Positions 1 to 11,693 of a stretch of 59,791 bases of DNA are shown here, in pieces. The notes beneath the pieces were generated by a model that did no database searches, was not told where the DNA came from, and was given only the letters and a program-made list of their open reading frames with translations. Each line of letters starts with the position of its first letter. Positions within the stretch are counted from its first letter, which is position 1. Origin of the DNA: Candidatus Desulfaltia sp. GTDB taxonomy: Bacteria; Desulfobacterota; Desulfobacteria; Desulfobacterales; ETH-SRB1. A program made the position numbers and the translations under genes. The DNA lies in the NCBI GenBank assembly GCA_030656555.1, contig JAUSPN010000021.1, positions 1 through 59,791 on the forward strand, written 5' to 3'.

Positions 1-817
<817 letters not shown>

Positions 818-882
818 AATTTCTTTAAGTTGCTTTTGCAACAAATTTACAAGAGACCTAACTCACAAGCTGTCACTATTTA

Positions 883-895
883 GTTTTCAAAGATC
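883..895 (-). promoter_or_regulatory. boxA-like antitermination site in the rRNA leader
   Basis: On the minus strand the sequence GATCTTTGAAAAC sits about 70 nt upstream of the 16S 5' end. It resembles the boxA-type leader sequence seen before rRNA genes, where NusB/S10-dependent antitermination complexes assemble. Assignment is by resemblance and position only. Confidence 0.5.
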
Positions 896-955
896 AAAAT
901 TAAAATTCTCTGCAGCAGGCTTTAAAAAATGCGCTCGCTGTTTTCAAAAAGATGT

Positions 956-984
956 TTTTTAATATATCTTTTGCATGGTGTCAA
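956..984 (-). promoter_or_regulatory. candidate rRNA operon promoter
   Basis: On the minus strand a perfect TTGACA (979-984) is followed 16-17 nt later by an A/T-rich hexamer (TTAAAA or TAAAAA, 956-962). It lies about 140 nt upstream of the 16S start, ahead of the boxA-like element. The -10 match is poor, so the call rests mainly on the -35 box and location. The stretch 985-1186 upstream is A/T-rich with no supported gene. Confidence 0.4.
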
Positions 985-1186
985 GAAGTTTTTTATCAAT
1001 TTTTATTATTTTTTATCAATATATAAAAACAATTTATCTGAACTGCAAAAACAAACGCTAATCTCGTAGCGTACTGCATAAAATTTTGATTATATCGATT
1101 ATTTATATTTTCTACATAAAACTTATAATTGTCAAGCAACATTTTTAAGAAGTCATCATATTTTATAGTAATGTAGAAAAACGAAT

Positions 1187-1255
1187 TTACCACAAAGGAC
1201 ATAGAAACAACTATTTAAAATTACAGGATTTTGTCTGCGCCATCTGTGGTGAAAA
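1187..1255. repeat. degenerate palindromic iteron repeat (C-type arms)
   Basis: Left half ACCACAAAGGACATAGA and right half GCCATCTGTGGTGAAAAA form a weak inverted repeat of the ACCACAGAG/CTCTGTGGT type found repeatedly in this window (for example 39577-39780). It fills the gap between the rRNA leader and tyrS; a 68-codon open frame across 996-1202 looks spurious. Confidence 0.45.
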
Positions 1256-1281
1256 ACCAACTTTTTACGAGTTTGTCATAT

Positions 1282-2568
1282 TTAACATCTAATCTTTATT
1301 TTGTGAAAACGTTTTTTCCCAGCTCTTAACAATATCTCCTTATTATTAAGGTCATTTTCGTTTATCATATATTCAGTTGAATCAATTCGATTGTTATTTA
1401 TATATGCCCCCCCTTGTTTGATCAGCCTCGTTGCCGCACTTCCTGATGGGGTAAGCCCTACAAAATGAAATAATTTAAATGCAGGAATACCTGCCTGGAT
1501 CTGTTTTAAATCAAAAAATGAATTCGGCACTGAAATATCATCAAAATCAGCTTTATCTCGTGGAATAGTGCTTGTAGGCATTATCCTCTCCGATACAATA
1601 CGAGCGCCAAACATACTTGCTGCTGCATGATAAGCTTTTACTGCCTCCTGTCGACCGTGAACAAGTTGAGTGGCTTCGAAAGCAAGTACCGTTTTAGCAC
1701 TGTTTAAATCATCGTCCTCCAGCTTTTCAACATCTCTAATTTCATCCATAGGCAAAAAAGTATAAAGAGCCAAAAAACGGATAACATCATTATCGTCTGT
1801 ATTGATCCAGTACTGATAATATTCATATGGACTTGTTCTTTCAGAATCAAGCCAAACAGCTCCCGCGACTGTTTTCCCCATCTTTACGCCGCTACTTGTA
1901 GTAATCAATGGGAAGGTTATACCAAAAACGGTCTCTCTGCGCATCTTTCGAATAAGCTCAATACCACTAATTATATTCCCCCATTGGTCGCTTCCTCCCA
2001 TCTGAAGCCTGCAACCATATGTATCAAAAAGATTTAGGAAATCATATGCCTGTAAAAGCATGTAATTGAATTCAATAAAATTCAACCCCTCTTCTCCTTC
2101 AAGGCGCATCTTATAGCTTTCAGCCTTTATCATTCGATTAACGCTGAAATGCCTTCCGATGTCTCTGAGAAAAGGTATATATTTTAATTCGGTCAACCAG
2201 TCGGCATTGTTTAATATAAGGGCTTTCCCTTTGCTGAAATCTATAAAGCGAGACAGTTGCTTTTCTATCCCACGCGCATTATGTTCCACCATTTCAGGCG
2301 TAAGCAGCTTTCGCGTCTCAGTCTTGCCGCTCGGGTCACCAACAAGCCCTGTCCCGCCTCCAACAAGAGCTATAGGCCGGTGCCCGTGTTTCTGAATATG
2401 GGCAAGCGACATTATAGGCACAAGACTTCCAATATGCAGGCTTTGTGCTGTTGGATCAAAACCGATATAACAAGTAATATTTCCCTGATCAAAATATTCA
2501 ACCAACTCATCATTATGAGTAGTTTTTTCAATAAAACCACGCTCTCGGAGCGTCTCTATTACATTCAT
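1282..2568 (-). CDS. tyrS: tyrosyl-tRNA synthetase
   Basis: Class I aminoacyl-tRNA synthetase that charges tRNA-Tyr in the cytoplasm. The 428-residue product has the tyrosine-binding start YIGFDPTAQSLHIGSL with the HIGH-equivalent HIGS at residues 45-48, the GGSDQWGN motif near 191-198, and the KMSKS-equivalent KMGKT at 229-233. The last ~70 residues look like the S4 RNA-binding domain. Length is normal for the family. The ATG at 2566-2568 is preceded by GAGGA at good spacing. It follows rny by 47 bp and is probably co-transcribed with it; the 16S gene lies downstream. Confidence 0.97.
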   Translation of the reverse strand: MNVIETLRERGFIEKTTHNDELVEYFDQGNITCYIGFDPTAQSLHIGSLVPIMSLAHIQKHGHRPIALVGGGTGLVGDPSGKTETRKLLTPEMVEHNARGIEKQLSRFIDFSKGKALILNNADWLTELKYIPFLRDIGRHFSVNRMIKAESYKMRLEGEEGLNFIEFNYMLLQAYDFLNLFDTYGCRLQMGGSDQWGNIISGIELIRKMRRETVFGITFPLITTSSGVKMGKTVAGAVWLDSERTSPYEYYQYWINTDDNDVIRFLALYTFLPMDEIRDVEKLEDDDLNSAKTVLAFEATQLVHGRQEAVKAYHAAASMFGARIVSERIMPTSTIPRDKADFDDISVPNSFFDLKQIQAGIPAFKLFHFVGLTPSGSAATRLIKQGGAYINNNRIDSTEYMINENDLNNKEILLRAGKKRFHKIKIRC

Positions 2569-2615
2569 GATTCAATTCCTCGTTTGTATCAAGTCAGCAC
2601 ACGCCTTTGGTAGAG

Positions 2616-4178
2616 TTATTTGTTTGCATATTCCACTGCTCTGGTTTCTCTAATAACTGTAACCCTGATCTGACCTGGGAATGTTAATGACTCTTCAATC
2701 TTTTTTGCAATATCTTTACTTAAAAAAACAGCCTCGTCATCTGAAATTATTTCACTTTCAACTATTACTCTAAGTTCCCTTCCGGCCTGAATAGCATAAG
2801 TGTTGGAAACTCCTTTAAATGAATTAGCTATTTTTTCAAGATCTTCCAGCCGTTTAATATAATTTTCAAGTAATTCTTTTCGCGCTCCAGGCCTTGCCCC
2901 GGAAAGCCCGTCAGCAGCCTGTACCAATAAATCATAGACTGAACTAGGTGGTATATCTTCATGATGAGCAGCTATAGCATTTACAATTTTCGTGGATTCA
3001 CCAAATTTTTTAGCAAGCTTAGAACCGATCAAAGCGTGTGGGCCTTCGACCTCGTGATCCACGGCTTTCCCAATATCATGCAACAATCCCATACGTCTTG
3101 CCAGTTTTTGATTAAGTCCTAATTCAGAGGCCATAATACCACATAAAAACCCAACCTCAACTGAATGCTGCAGAACATTCTGCGAATAACTTGTTCGAAA
3201 TTTTAATCTACCGACAAGCATAATTAGCTCATTATGAATACCATTAAGTCCTAAATCAAAGGCAGCTTGTTCTCCTGCCTCCTTTATTGCCAAATCAATT
3301 TCCTGCTCAACCTTTTTTACAACATCTTCTATCCGCGCCGGATGTATTCGCCCGTCTGATATCAACTTCAAAAGTGAAAGCCGAGCCACCTCCCGCCTGA
3401 CAGGATTAAAACCCGACAGTATAACCGCCTCAGGAGTATCATCTATAATAAGATCGATACCTGTAGCAGCCTCAATAGCGCGTATATTACGCCCTTCTCT
3501 GCCGATTATACGCCCCTTCATTTCATCGCTGGGAAGTTGCACAACAGACACAGTTCGCTCGGCAATAAAATCTCCGGCATATCTCTGGATGGCGGTAGCT
3601 ATAATTTTCTTGGCGTTTTTATCTGCCTGTTCTTTTGTTTCATTCTCTATTCTTTTAATTAGTATGGCGGCCTCATGTCGCGCCTCGTTTTCCATCGCCC
3701 TGATCAATAACTCCTTGGCCTGCCCTGCCGCTAAACCAGAAATCTTTTCAAGCTGTTTTTTTTGTTCTTCTATTAGTTTATTATATTCTACTTCACTTTG
3801 CTCAACATGCTCAACCTTTACTGCCAACTGCTTTTCTTTTCCGAAAATTTCTCTGTCTCTCCGCTCAAGTTGCTCAATTTTTCTATCAACACTCTCCTCT
3901 TTTTGTATCAACCTTCTTTCTTTTTTCTTTAATTCAGATTGAGTCTCTTTTGTTTCAGCATAAAATTCACTTTTCATGTTAAAAAGTCTATCTTTTGCTT
4001 CGAGCTCAGCCTCTTTTATAAGTGTTTGCGATCTCTTTTTAGCATCCTCTACCAGATGTGATGCCTCCAACTCAGCAGACTTAAGCTTCTGAGAAATAAT
4101 CCTTCCCTTAACCCAACAGGCAATGACACAACCTAAGATAAAACCGATTATGCCAAATAATATATTATATGCATTCAT
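2616..4178 (-). CDS. rny: ribonuclease Y
   Basis: Membrane-anchored endoribonuclease that starts mRNA decay. The N-terminal transmembrane helix (about residues 4-23) is followed by a long charged coiled coil (about 30-200), a KH RNA-binding domain with [10 protein letters not shown] near 222-231, and an HD hydrolase domain whose metal-binding His-Asp lies in [12 protein letters not shown] near 366-377. I chose ATG at 4178 (protein starting MNAYNILFG, 520 residues) because GGAG precedes it and 520 matches the family; the frame stays open 11 codons further upstream. It lies downstream of the zapB-zapA-6S RNA region, an arrangement I recall from related bacteria. Confidence 0.95.
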   Translation of the reverse strand: MNAYNILFGIIGFILGCVIACWVKGRIISQKLKSAELEASHLVEDAKKRSQTLIKEAELEAKDRLFNMKSEFYAETKETQSELKKKERRLIQKEESVDRKIEQLERRDREIFGKEKQLAVKVEHVEQSEVEYNKLIEEQKKQLEKISGLAAGQAKELLIRAMENEARHEAAILIKRIENETKEQADKNAKKIIATAIQRYAGDFIAERTVSVVQLPSDEMKGRIIGREGRNIRAIEAATGIDLIIDDTPEAVILSGFNPVRREVARLSLLKLISDGRIHPARIEDVVKKVEQEIDLAIKEAGEQAAFDLGLNGIHNELIMLVGRLKFRTSYSQNVLQHSVEVGFLCGIMASELGLNQKLARRMGLLHDIGKAVDHEVEGPHALIGSKLAKKFGESTKIVNAIAAHHEDIPPSSVYDLLVQAADGLSGARPGARKELLENYIKRLEDLEKIANSFKGVSNTYAIQAGRELRVIVESEIISDDEAVFLSKDIAKKIEESLTFPGQIRVTVIRETRAVEYANK

Positions 4179-4265
4179 TACTAATCTCCATAGATATATA
4201 TAAAAAACCACATGTTTTGCACTAAAGCAAAACTATTAAAATGGTGTTTGAAAACTACTGTTAAT

Positions 4266-4457
4266 TTTGATAAAATCGTAAAAAGTCAAAAACACACGCT
4301 TTGTCGTTCTCGCAAAGGCTGGGCACGTAGCGACACGAAGTGAAGCATCAGCGCTAACCGTCAGAGCTATCCGTCAGTGCTATCCAGTAATTACGCATAT
4401 TTATACAAGATGGTTTTACCTTGGTCTTCGAAAGTTGATACTTTTTACAAAACCATC
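4266..4457. repeat. G-type repeat with F core
   Basis: Ends are inverted: GATAAAATCGTAAAAAGTC (4269-4287) against the complement of GATACTTTTTACAAAACCATC (4437-4457). Inside, at about 4333-4388, is the F core (complement of GCGCTGATGCTTCACTTCG plus TGGATAG). The same terminus and core recur at 55211-55491. No gene is supported here. Confidence 0.7.
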
Positions 4458-4477
4458 AACTTTCGAAAACCAAAAAT

Positions 4478-4678
4478 AGAGACTTTTTAAAAATGTTCAG
4501 TTTTGTTTAAGTTCAAGAAAGGCGATCCGCCTAAGGAGAATTAACCGGAGGAAAATATTGAGTATTTCGAGGCTTAAAATTTGAACCTGACGCTGACACA
4601 CAATGACACGCAGTGAAGCATCAGCGCTAACCATCAGCACTCAATTGGGCAAAAGGGTGTGTTTCGCAAAGATCTCAA
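4478..4678. repeat. D-type repeat, copy 1
   Basis: Begins GAGACTTTTTAAAAATG, contains AGTTCAAGAAAGGCG and ATTGAGTATTTCGAGG, carries the F core near 4596-4640 and ends TTTCGCAAAGATCTCA. Copy 2 lies in the opposite orientation at 5348-5541, so the two copies bracket zapA and 6S RNA as a ~670-bp inverted-repeat segment. Copies 3 and 4 are at 24131 and 55074. Confidence 0.8.
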
Positions 4679-4782
4679 ATAATCTGTTATGAGGTGGTTT
4701 TGGGATGATATATTCGAAAGGCTGAATTGGATTGAAAATATACTCTTTATTTAAAATTAACATCCTATTTGTAATTTAATAA

Positions 4783-4970
4783 GGAAGGCCCCTGCCAAAT
4801 AGCCGTTTTAGAAGGTCTTTGAGCCAAGGCTCAAAGTGGGCGCCTTATAGTTTCTTTAGGCTTTTCTGTACAAGCAGAACCTGCTCACCAAAACCAGTGA
4901 AAGCTCCCTTAAATATAAATATTGGGTCAAAGAACATCTTCCAATAACAAACACAGCAGGGGCCGTACCT
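4783..4970 (-). ncRNA. ssrS: 6S RNA
   Basis: A ~188-nt RNA that mimics an open promoter and binds sigma70-RNA polymerase. On the minus strand the 5' part GTACGGCCCCTGCTG (near 4955-4969) pairs with the 3' part GGCAGGGGCCTTCC (4784-4797), giving the closing stem. The 3' half keeps the order seen in E. coli 6S: TTGGTGAGCAGG, GAAAAGCCTAAAG and the perfect hairpin TTTGAGCCTTGGCTCAAA. It lies directly downstream of zapA, the classic location. Exact ends are estimated from the terminal helix. Confidence 0.88.
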
Positions 4971-5019
4971 TTAAAGCGATCCACTCATTCATTTGGTTGT
5001 AACCTGACAGCCGCTAATA

Positions 5020-5337
5020 TTATTGCATATTAGCACTTAATGTACGTATTAAATTTTCTGAACGTTCAGAAAGCTCTTGTAATAAATCCGAATAATTCCT
5101 TTTTAGCTCAAAATTTTCATTAGCAATGTTTAGAGCGGCTGAAATCAATACCGCCAGCCTCGTAATATCAGATGCTTTGCCTGATTGCTGGGTTTCAACT
5201 CTGGCTACCTCTTTTACCAGTAATGCAGCGACCTCTTTTGCCTCTGTCATTTCTGATTCAGATTTAAATGTATAAGGCTGCCCAAATAGCTCTATTGTAA
5301 CTAGTTGTTCCAATGAATAAGTATTCTTCCTTTCCAA
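5020..5337 (-). CDS. zapA: cell division protein ZapA
   Basis: Small cytoplasmic protein that bundles FtsZ at the division site. The ~105-residue product has the family beta-strand start VTIELFGQPYTFKSE followed by an amphipathic and coiled-coil C-terminal helix (about 55-100) typical of ZapA. Its start is uncertain: TTG at 5337 gives the full length but sits at the edge of a D-type repeat; TTG at 5313 would follow an AAGGAAG and give a protein starting at EQLVTIEL. It is followed by 6S RNA and preceded by zapB, separated from it by the repeat at 5348-5541. Confidence 0.9.
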   Translation of the reverse strand: MERKNTYSLEQLVTIELFGQPYTFKSESEMTEAKEVAALLVKEVARVETQQSGKASDITRLAVLISAALNIANENFELKRNYSDLLQELSERSENLIRTLSANMQ

Positions 5338-5347
5338 TAACCATATC

Positions 5348-5541
5348 TTGAGACCTTTGCGCTCCCCTTTTTTTGCCCAATTGAGCGCTGATGCTTCACT
5401 GCGTGTCAGCCGTCAGGCTCAAATTTTAAGCCTCGAAATACTCAATGTTTTCCTCCGGTTAATCCGCCTGAGACTGATCGTCTTCCTTAAACTTGAATCC
5501 GCCAAAATACTCTGGCAGAAGCATTTTTCAAAGGTCTCATC
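5348..5541. repeat. D-type repeat, copy 2 (inverted relative to copy 1)
   Basis: Starts TGAGACCTTTGCG and ends TTTTTCAAAGGTCTCAT, the complement of the termini of copy 1, with the F core (GCGCTGATGCTTCACTGCG) at 5387-5405. It separates zapB from zapA and may contribute the TTG start region of zapA. The 77-codon open frame across it is not a gene. Confidence 0.8.
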
Positions 5542-5557
5542 TTGTTGGCTGCTGGCG

Positions 5558-5797
5558 TTAAGATTCTATGATAGTATTTAATTTGACCAACAAACCATCA
5601 ACCTTTGACCGCACCAAATCCCTTTCTTCTGAATAACTCTCTTCCGCCTCAACCTTGCTTTGAAGCTCCTGTTCCAATCTTTCAATAGTTTTTCTAAGTT
5701 CTGCATTAGCCGCTTCATGTGACTTGCAAATATCAACTAATCTTACAACTTTTTTTTCAATTTCTTCAAACTGTCGCAAAATTAACTCGTTATCCAA
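5558..5797 (-). CDS. zapB: ZapB-like coiled-coil cell division protein
   Basis: A 79-residue, highly charged protein predicted to be one continuous coiled coil (heptads through IEKKVVRLVDICKSHEAAN and onward), with no membrane segment. Small coiled-coil proteins of the ZapB/DUF904/TIGR02449 type commonly sit immediately upstream of zapA, as here, and work with it at the FtsZ ring. Sequence alone cannot separate ZapB from other short coiled coils, so the name rests on context. Confidence 0.75.
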   Translation of the reverse strand: MDNELILRQFEEIEKKVVRLVDICKSHEAANAELRKTIERLEQELQSKVEAEESYSEERDLVRSKVDGLLVKLNTIIES

Positions 5798-5842
5798 TCT
5801 TACACCTCATTATTGATATTTAATCTTTTTTATAAGCTAAAG

Positions 5843-6607
5843 TCAAGATGTTTTACCTAACCTTTTATGCATGACAGTTTCAACCGTTATTAGATCCTGA
5901 CAGGTATTAACACCTATAACCTCTTCATAATCTCTACTCGCCAATATTCCAACAACCTTTTTTTCTCTATATCCTATTTCGACTATATCTGTAAAATAAA
6001 GTTCAGCTTGAGCATTATCCGATTTTATCTTTACCAAAGAATTTAATAAAAATTCCTTTTTTACGCAATAGATGCCCGCATTTATAGTTTTTATCTTTTT
6101 TTGTTCATCTGTTGCATCCGCTTCTTCAACTATTTTAGAAACGTGCAGGTCTTCGTCCAATATAACCCTGCCGTAACCTGTAGGGTTATCGATCTCAACC
6201 GCTAAAAGAGATATGTCGCGTTTTGCCTTAATATGATCATCTATAAGCCGTACAACGGTATCTGAACTAAGCAGCGGCACATCACCACACAATATAACCA
6301 CCTCTTCTATATGTTCAGGGATATAAGGCAGCGCGCACAAAACCGCATGACCAGTTCCAAGCTGGTCTTTCTGTATAGCATAAATCAACTCGTTGTTCTC
6401 AGATACTATTTCACGCATCTTATCAGCCTGGTTGCCTACAACCAGTATCACATTGTTCCCGGCAACCCTTTTTGCTGTTTCAACAACATATATCACCATG
6501 GGTTTGCCAAGAACTTTATGCAGAACCTTGGCTTTGCCGGACTTCATACGTGTGCCCAGTCCTGCCGCTAGAATAATAACAACAACATTTCTCTCAACAT
6601 TTTGCAT
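5843..6607 (-). CDS. UDP-N-acetylglucosamine pyrophosphorylase, single-domain GlmU
   Basis: Makes UDP-GlcNAc from GlcNAc-1-phosphate and UTP for peptidoglycan and LPS. The 254-residue protein has the nucleotidyltransferase signature LAAGLGTRMKSGKAKVLHKV near residues 14-33 and GKPM, the QLGTGHAV motif, the metal-binding CGDVPLL and GYGRV. It ends where the left-handed beta-helix acetyltransferase domain of standard ~450-residue GlmU would begin, so the acetyltransferase must be a separate gene elsewhere. No sign of a frameshift downstream. It lies 122 bp after atpC, beyond a terminator. Confidence 0.88.
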   Translation of the reverse strand: MQNVERNVVVIILAAGLGTRMKSGKAKVLHKVLGKPMVIYVVETAKRVAGNNVILVVGNQADKMREIVSENNELIYAIQKDQLGTGHAVLCALPYIPEHIEEVVILCGDVPLLSSDTVVRLIDDHIKAKRDISLLAVEIDNPTGYGRVILDEDLHVSKIVEEADATDEQKKIKTINAGIYCVKKEFLLNSLVKIKSDNAQAELYFTDIVEIGYREKKVVGILASRDYEEVIGVNTCQDLITVETVMHKRLGKTS

Positions 6608-6630
6608 TTATCACCAACCTTAATTAATAA

Positions 6631-6666
6631 AAAAGGGCAAACCATATTATGGTCCGCCCTTTTTGC
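6631..6666 (-). terminator. rho-independent terminator after the atp operon
   Basis: On the minus strand AAAAAGGGCGGACCATA pairs with TATGGTTTGCCCTTTTTT, a strong A/T-flanked stem followed by a U-run. It lies between atpC and the single-domain glmU and is nearly symmetrical, so could work in both directions. Confidence 0.8.
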
Positions 6667-6728
6667 AGTATTTATAAAATAATTTACCTGTTATTTCAGG
6701 GCAAAAACAGATCTCATATCAATACACC

Positions 6729-7139
6729 CTACCTTCTTGTTTCAGCAAGCCTAATACGATACAAAGCCCTTTGCAAAGCAGCTCTGGCTCTTTCATAATT
6801 AATATCCGGTTTCTTTGAGGCCAAACGCTCCTGGGCGCGTTTTAGGGCTTTTTTAACACGTTCTATATCTATATCGCGTCTCCTTTCGGCAGACTCGGCT
6901 AATATGGTAACCTTATCAGGAAGCGCCTCTGCAAATCCACCGCTGATAAAAACGAATTTTTCAACCCCTTTAGCATCTTTATAACGAAGCGTACCCGGTT
7001 TAAGGGTTGTCAGAAAAGGGGTGTGGCCTATCAAGACACCAAATTCTCCAAGGGTACCGGGCGCTACGACTATCTGAGCATCTTCACTAACAACAGATGC
7101 TTCCGGTGTAACTACTTCTAATCGAATATTTCCAGCCAT
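6729..7139 (-). CDS. atpC: ATP synthase F1 subunit epsilon
   Basis: Central-stalk subunit that couples rotation and inhibits ATPase activity. The 136-residue product starts with the beta-sandwich domain (IRLEVVTPEASVVSEDAQIV, GTLGEFGVLIGHTPFLTTL) and ends in the two-helix domain (about residues 88-134) rich in Arg and Ala. Last gene of the atp operon, 22 bp after atpD, followed by a terminator. Confidence 0.97.
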   Translation of the reverse strand: MAGNIRLEVVTPEASVVSEDAQIVVAPGTLGEFGVLIGHTPFLTTLKPGTLRYKDAKGVEKFVFISGGFAEALPDKVTILAESAERRRDIDIERVKKALKRAQERLASKKPDINYERARAALQRALYRIRLAETRR

Positions 7140-7161
7140 AATTTACCCTCTTTATTATAAT

Positions 7162-8577
<1,416 letters not shown>

Positions 8578-8653
8578 CTATAGACCTCCAAATTTGTTAT
8601 TTGTTCCCCGTTGTTCGATTGACGGTTAACAAATAACGATTAACTGTTTTTAG

Positions 8654-9547
8654 TTACCCTTTAAGCGCCTCAGCACCACCAACGATATCCATCAAATCGG
8701 CTGTAATGCCTGCCTGCCTGGCCTTGTTATACGACAAAGTGAGGCTTTGAACGATATCGTTACAGGCTTTTGTTGCATTGTCCATTGCGGTCATGCGTGC
8801 AGCATGTTCGCTTGTTGATGTCTCCAAAAGGGCGCTGTACAACTGAACACAAATATTCTTTGGGAGCATATCTCCCAATAGTTCGTCTGTTGAAGGCTCG
8901 CAGATATGCTCCGCCAGATACGGCGTTTGGTCATCTTCAGCCTTTTTTTCAACCGATTCAATAGGCTGTATCGGCAAAATCTGCTGTATTACCGGGGTCT
9001 GTCGCCCCATACTAACAAATTCTGAATATATGACATAAACCTCATCATATTCTTCATCTAAAAATCCATCAACAATCCCCTGCCCGGCAACAGTTGCGAT
9101 GTTAAATCCAAATTTTGCTCCCACGATCCCAAAATGTTCACCTAAAATCAGGAAACCGTTTTTACGGCACCAGTTACGTCCCTTTTTGCCGAAATTGGTA
9201 AATACGACTTCTATGCTTTGCTCAGATTTTTCCTTTGCAAATTTTTCAGCCTTTGAAATAAGATGTGAATTAAAGCCACCGCATAACCCCCTGTCGGAAG
9301 TACACAAAATAACATGTATCTTCTTAACTTCCTCTCGAGGTATCAACAACGGGCTCGCTTCCTCACCGGCCTTTTCTGCAAGGCTTCCCAGAACATCAGC
9401 AAATTTTAAGGCATATGGCCTAAACGCATCCATCTTCTGTTGGGCGCCACGTAGTTTAGAAGTAGCCACCATATTCATGGCCTTTGTTATCTGTTTTGTC
9501 TTTTTTACCGCAGTTATTTTTGTTTTAACTTCTTTTAATGTCGCCAT
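8654..9547 (-). CDS. atpG: ATP synthase F1 subunit gamma
   Basis: Rotor shaft of F1. The 297-residue product has the conserved N-terminal helix ATLKEVKTKITAVKKTKQIT and the C-terminal helix ending NKARQAGITADLMDIVGGAEAL, with DRGLCGGFN near residues 85-93. The C-terminal ITxExxEIVxGAxAL family motif is present in the form ITADLMDIVGGAEAL. Between atpA and atpD in the canonical order. Confidence 0.97.
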   Translation of the reverse strand: MATLKEVKTKITAVKKTKQITKAMNMVATSKLRGAQQKMDAFRPYALKFADVLGSLAEKAGEEASPLLIPREEVKKIHVILCTSDRGLCGGFNSHLISKAEKFAKEKSEQSIEVVFTNFGKKGRNWCRKNGFLILGEHFGIVGAKFGFNIATVAGQGIVDGFLDEEYDEVYVIYSEFVSMGRQTPVIQQILPIQPIESVEKKAEDDQTPYLAEHICEPSTDELLGDMLPKNICVQLYSALLETSTSEHAARMTAMDNATKACNDIVQSLTLSYNKARQAGITADLMDIVGGAEALKG

Positions 9548-9624
9548 AAAGTTAAAGCCCTTATATTATTACAGGTTACAGTTATGCTTTAGAGTTATAA
9601 TCTTTCGGACAGATTATGTGCCGC

Positions 9625-11142
9625 TTATTTTATTGTATCCTTAAACTCGTCGTCATATGCAGTCAAGGCTTCCGACATTGTCTTACCCAGATCATCCGAA
9701 ATCGCTTTTTTATCTTCAAGCTCTTTAAATATCTGTGGATACTTGGCTTCGATAAACGCATAAAGACCTGCCTCATATTTTGCCAGAACATTAACAGGAT
9801 ATTTATCTAAAAACCCTTTTGTTCCAGCATAAAGTATGGACACCTGCTTTTTCATCGGCAAAGGCTTATATTGCGGTTGTTTTAAGATTTCAACCAGCCT
9901 TGCGCCTCGGGTCAGCTGGGCCTGAGTTGCTTTATCCAAATCACTGCCAAATGCGGCAAATGCCTCAAGCTCCCGATACTGAGCCAGATCGAGTCGAAGA
10001 GTACCGGCTACCTGTTTCATTGCCTTGACCTGTGCCGCTCCACCAACACGCGAAACAGAAAGACCAACATTGATAGACGGCCTTACACCAGCAAAAAACA
10101 GAGACGGCTCAAGATATATCTGTCCATCGGTAATGGAAATAACATTTGTTGGAATATAAGCAGACACGTCACCTGCCTGGGTTTCAATGATCGGCAGCGC
10201 TGTCAAAGAACCTGCGCCAAGCTCATCACTGACTTTAGCCGAACGTTCAAGGAGGCGCGAGTGATTGTAGAAAATATCGCCGGGATATGCTTCACGTCCA
10301 GGGGGACGTCTCAAAAGCAGAGAAACCTGACGATAGGCAGCTGCCTGCTTGGAAAGGTCATCATATATAATAAGCGCATGCTGACCTTTATCGCGAAAAT
10401 ATTCGCCCATCGCACATCCAGCATAAGGCGCTACGTACTGCAGTGTCGCAGGTTCGCTTGCACAAGCGGAAACAATGGTTGTATATTCCATGGCTCCATG
10501 CTTCTCAAGAGTGGCATAAACCTGAGCTACCGTTGACTTCTTCTGGCCACAGGCAACATAAATACAATATACATCTGTTTCCTTTTGCGCCAGGATTGCA
10601 TCAATCGCAACAGCTGTCTTGCCGATCTGCCGATCACCGATAATAAGTTCCCGCTGGCCACGGCCAACAGGCGTCATGGCATCAATGGCTTTCAAACCGG
10701 TGTAACATGGTTCATGCACACCTTTTCTGGCAATAACGCCGGGTGCAACCATCTCAACCCTTCTGAACTCTTTTGCATCAATAGGGCCTTTGCCATCAAT
10801 GGGTTCACCTACAGCATCAACAACACGTCCCAGAACCGCTTCACCCACAGGAACCTGGGCAATACGTCCGGTACGCTTGACCATATCACCTTCTTTAATG
10901 TGGATATCTTCGCCCATAATGGCAATACCAACATTATCTTCCTCAAGGTTCAATACAAGCCCTAAAATATTGCCGGAAAATTCAACAAGCTCTAAAGCCA
11001 TTACCTTTTCAAGGCCATATACCCTGGCAATACCATCACCTACCGACAATACAACTCCTGTCTCGCTTAACTCAACCTTCTTGTCGTAATCTGCAATCTG
11101 ATCTCTAATTATTTGACTTATTTCTTCAGCTTTTAGTTCCAT
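9625..11142 (-). CDS. atpA: ATP synthase F1 subunit alpha
   Basis: Regulatory nucleotide-binding subunit of F1. The 505-residue protein carries Walker A GDRQIGKT at residues 169-176, the [17 protein letters not shown] segment, and the family signature [17 protein letters not shown]. Length is standard. Its ATG overlaps the atpH stop by one base (position 11142), indicating translational coupling. Confidence 0.98.
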   Translation of the reverse strand: MELKAEEISQIIRDQIADYDKKVELSETGVVLSVGDGIARVYGLEKVMALELVEFSGNILGLVLNLEEDNVGIAIMGEDIHIKEGDMVKRTGRIAQVPVGEAVLGRVVDAVGEPIDGKGPIDAKEFRRVEMVAPGVIARKGVHEPCYTGLKAIDAMTPVGRGQRELIIGDRQIGKTAVAIDAILAQKETDVYCIYVACGQKKSTVAQVYATLEKHGAMEYTTIVSACASEPATLQYVAPYAGCAMGEYFRDKGQHALIIYDDLSKQAAAYRQVSLLLRRPPGREAYPGDIFYNHSRLLERSAKVSDELGAGSLTALPIIETQAGDVSAYIPTNVISITDGQIYLEPSLFFAGVRPSINVGLSVSRVGGAAQVKAMKQVAGTLRLDLAQYRELEAFAAFGSDLDKATQAQLTRGARLVEILKQPQYKPLPMKKQVSILYAGTKGFLDKYPVNVLAKYEAGLYAFIEAKYPQIFKELEDKKAISDDLGKTMSEALTAYDDEFKDTIK

Positions 11143-11693
11143 TAGACACTCTCACCCCTTTTTAAAGATTCTCTCATGTTGAGTAATTGTGTTTTAACAC
11201 TGCCATCTAAAACAAGATCTCCGATCCTCGTAACAATCCCACCTATCAGTTCAGGATCCTGTTTGACCTCAAGAATGACTTCCTTACCCGCCCTTTTTGA
11301 TAAAGCATTGCTGATTTTTTCAACGGTTTCCGATGTAAGCTCAGTAGCCGAAACCAGACTAGCGCGAGCAACACCCTTGAACTCATCAGCAAGCTTGTGA
11401 TAAAAATCGCTTATACTCTGCAGAAATCCAATCCTTCCTTTATCAAAAAGCAACAGAAGATAACTTCTCATGATTTTAGAAGGACTCAACTTATCAATGA
11501 TTGCCTGCAATACCTTTTTCCGGCTTGAAATATCATAAAGAGGATTACAAATCGCCAGCTCAAGCTCTGCCTCTCTTGAAACCAACCCTGCAATATTATC
11601 CAGTTCCTCTCTATAGGTTTCAGCCTGCCCATTTTCTTTGCCAATAAGCAGAAGCGCTTTGGCATAACGCCGTGCTACAGCCAAACTTTTCAT
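11142..11693 (-). CDS. atpH: ATP synthase F1 subunit delta
   Basis: Joins the peripheral stalk to the top of F1. The 183-residue product has the family pattern [12 protein letters not shown] at the start and the C-terminal segment [23 protein letters not shown]. It overlaps both neighbours by a single base, so atpF-atpH-atpA are tightly coupled. Confidence 0.96.
   Translation of the reverse strand: MKSLAVARRYAKALLLIGKENGQAETYREELDNIAGLVSREAELELAICNPLYDISSRKKVLQAIIDKLSPSKIMRSYLLLLFDKGRIGFLQSISDFYHKLADEFKGVARASLVSATELTSETVEKISNALSKRAGKEVILEVKQDPELIGGIVTRIGDLVLDGSVKTQLLNMRESLKRGESV

Noticed and set aside
996-1202. 68-codon minus-strand open frame upstream of the rRNA
   Set aside because: A/T-rich, no ribosome binding site, extends into a repeat; no protein-like features.
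5348-5581. 77-codon plus-strand frame between zapA and zapB
   Set aside because: Coincides with D-type repeat copy 2 and is antisense to the zapB end.
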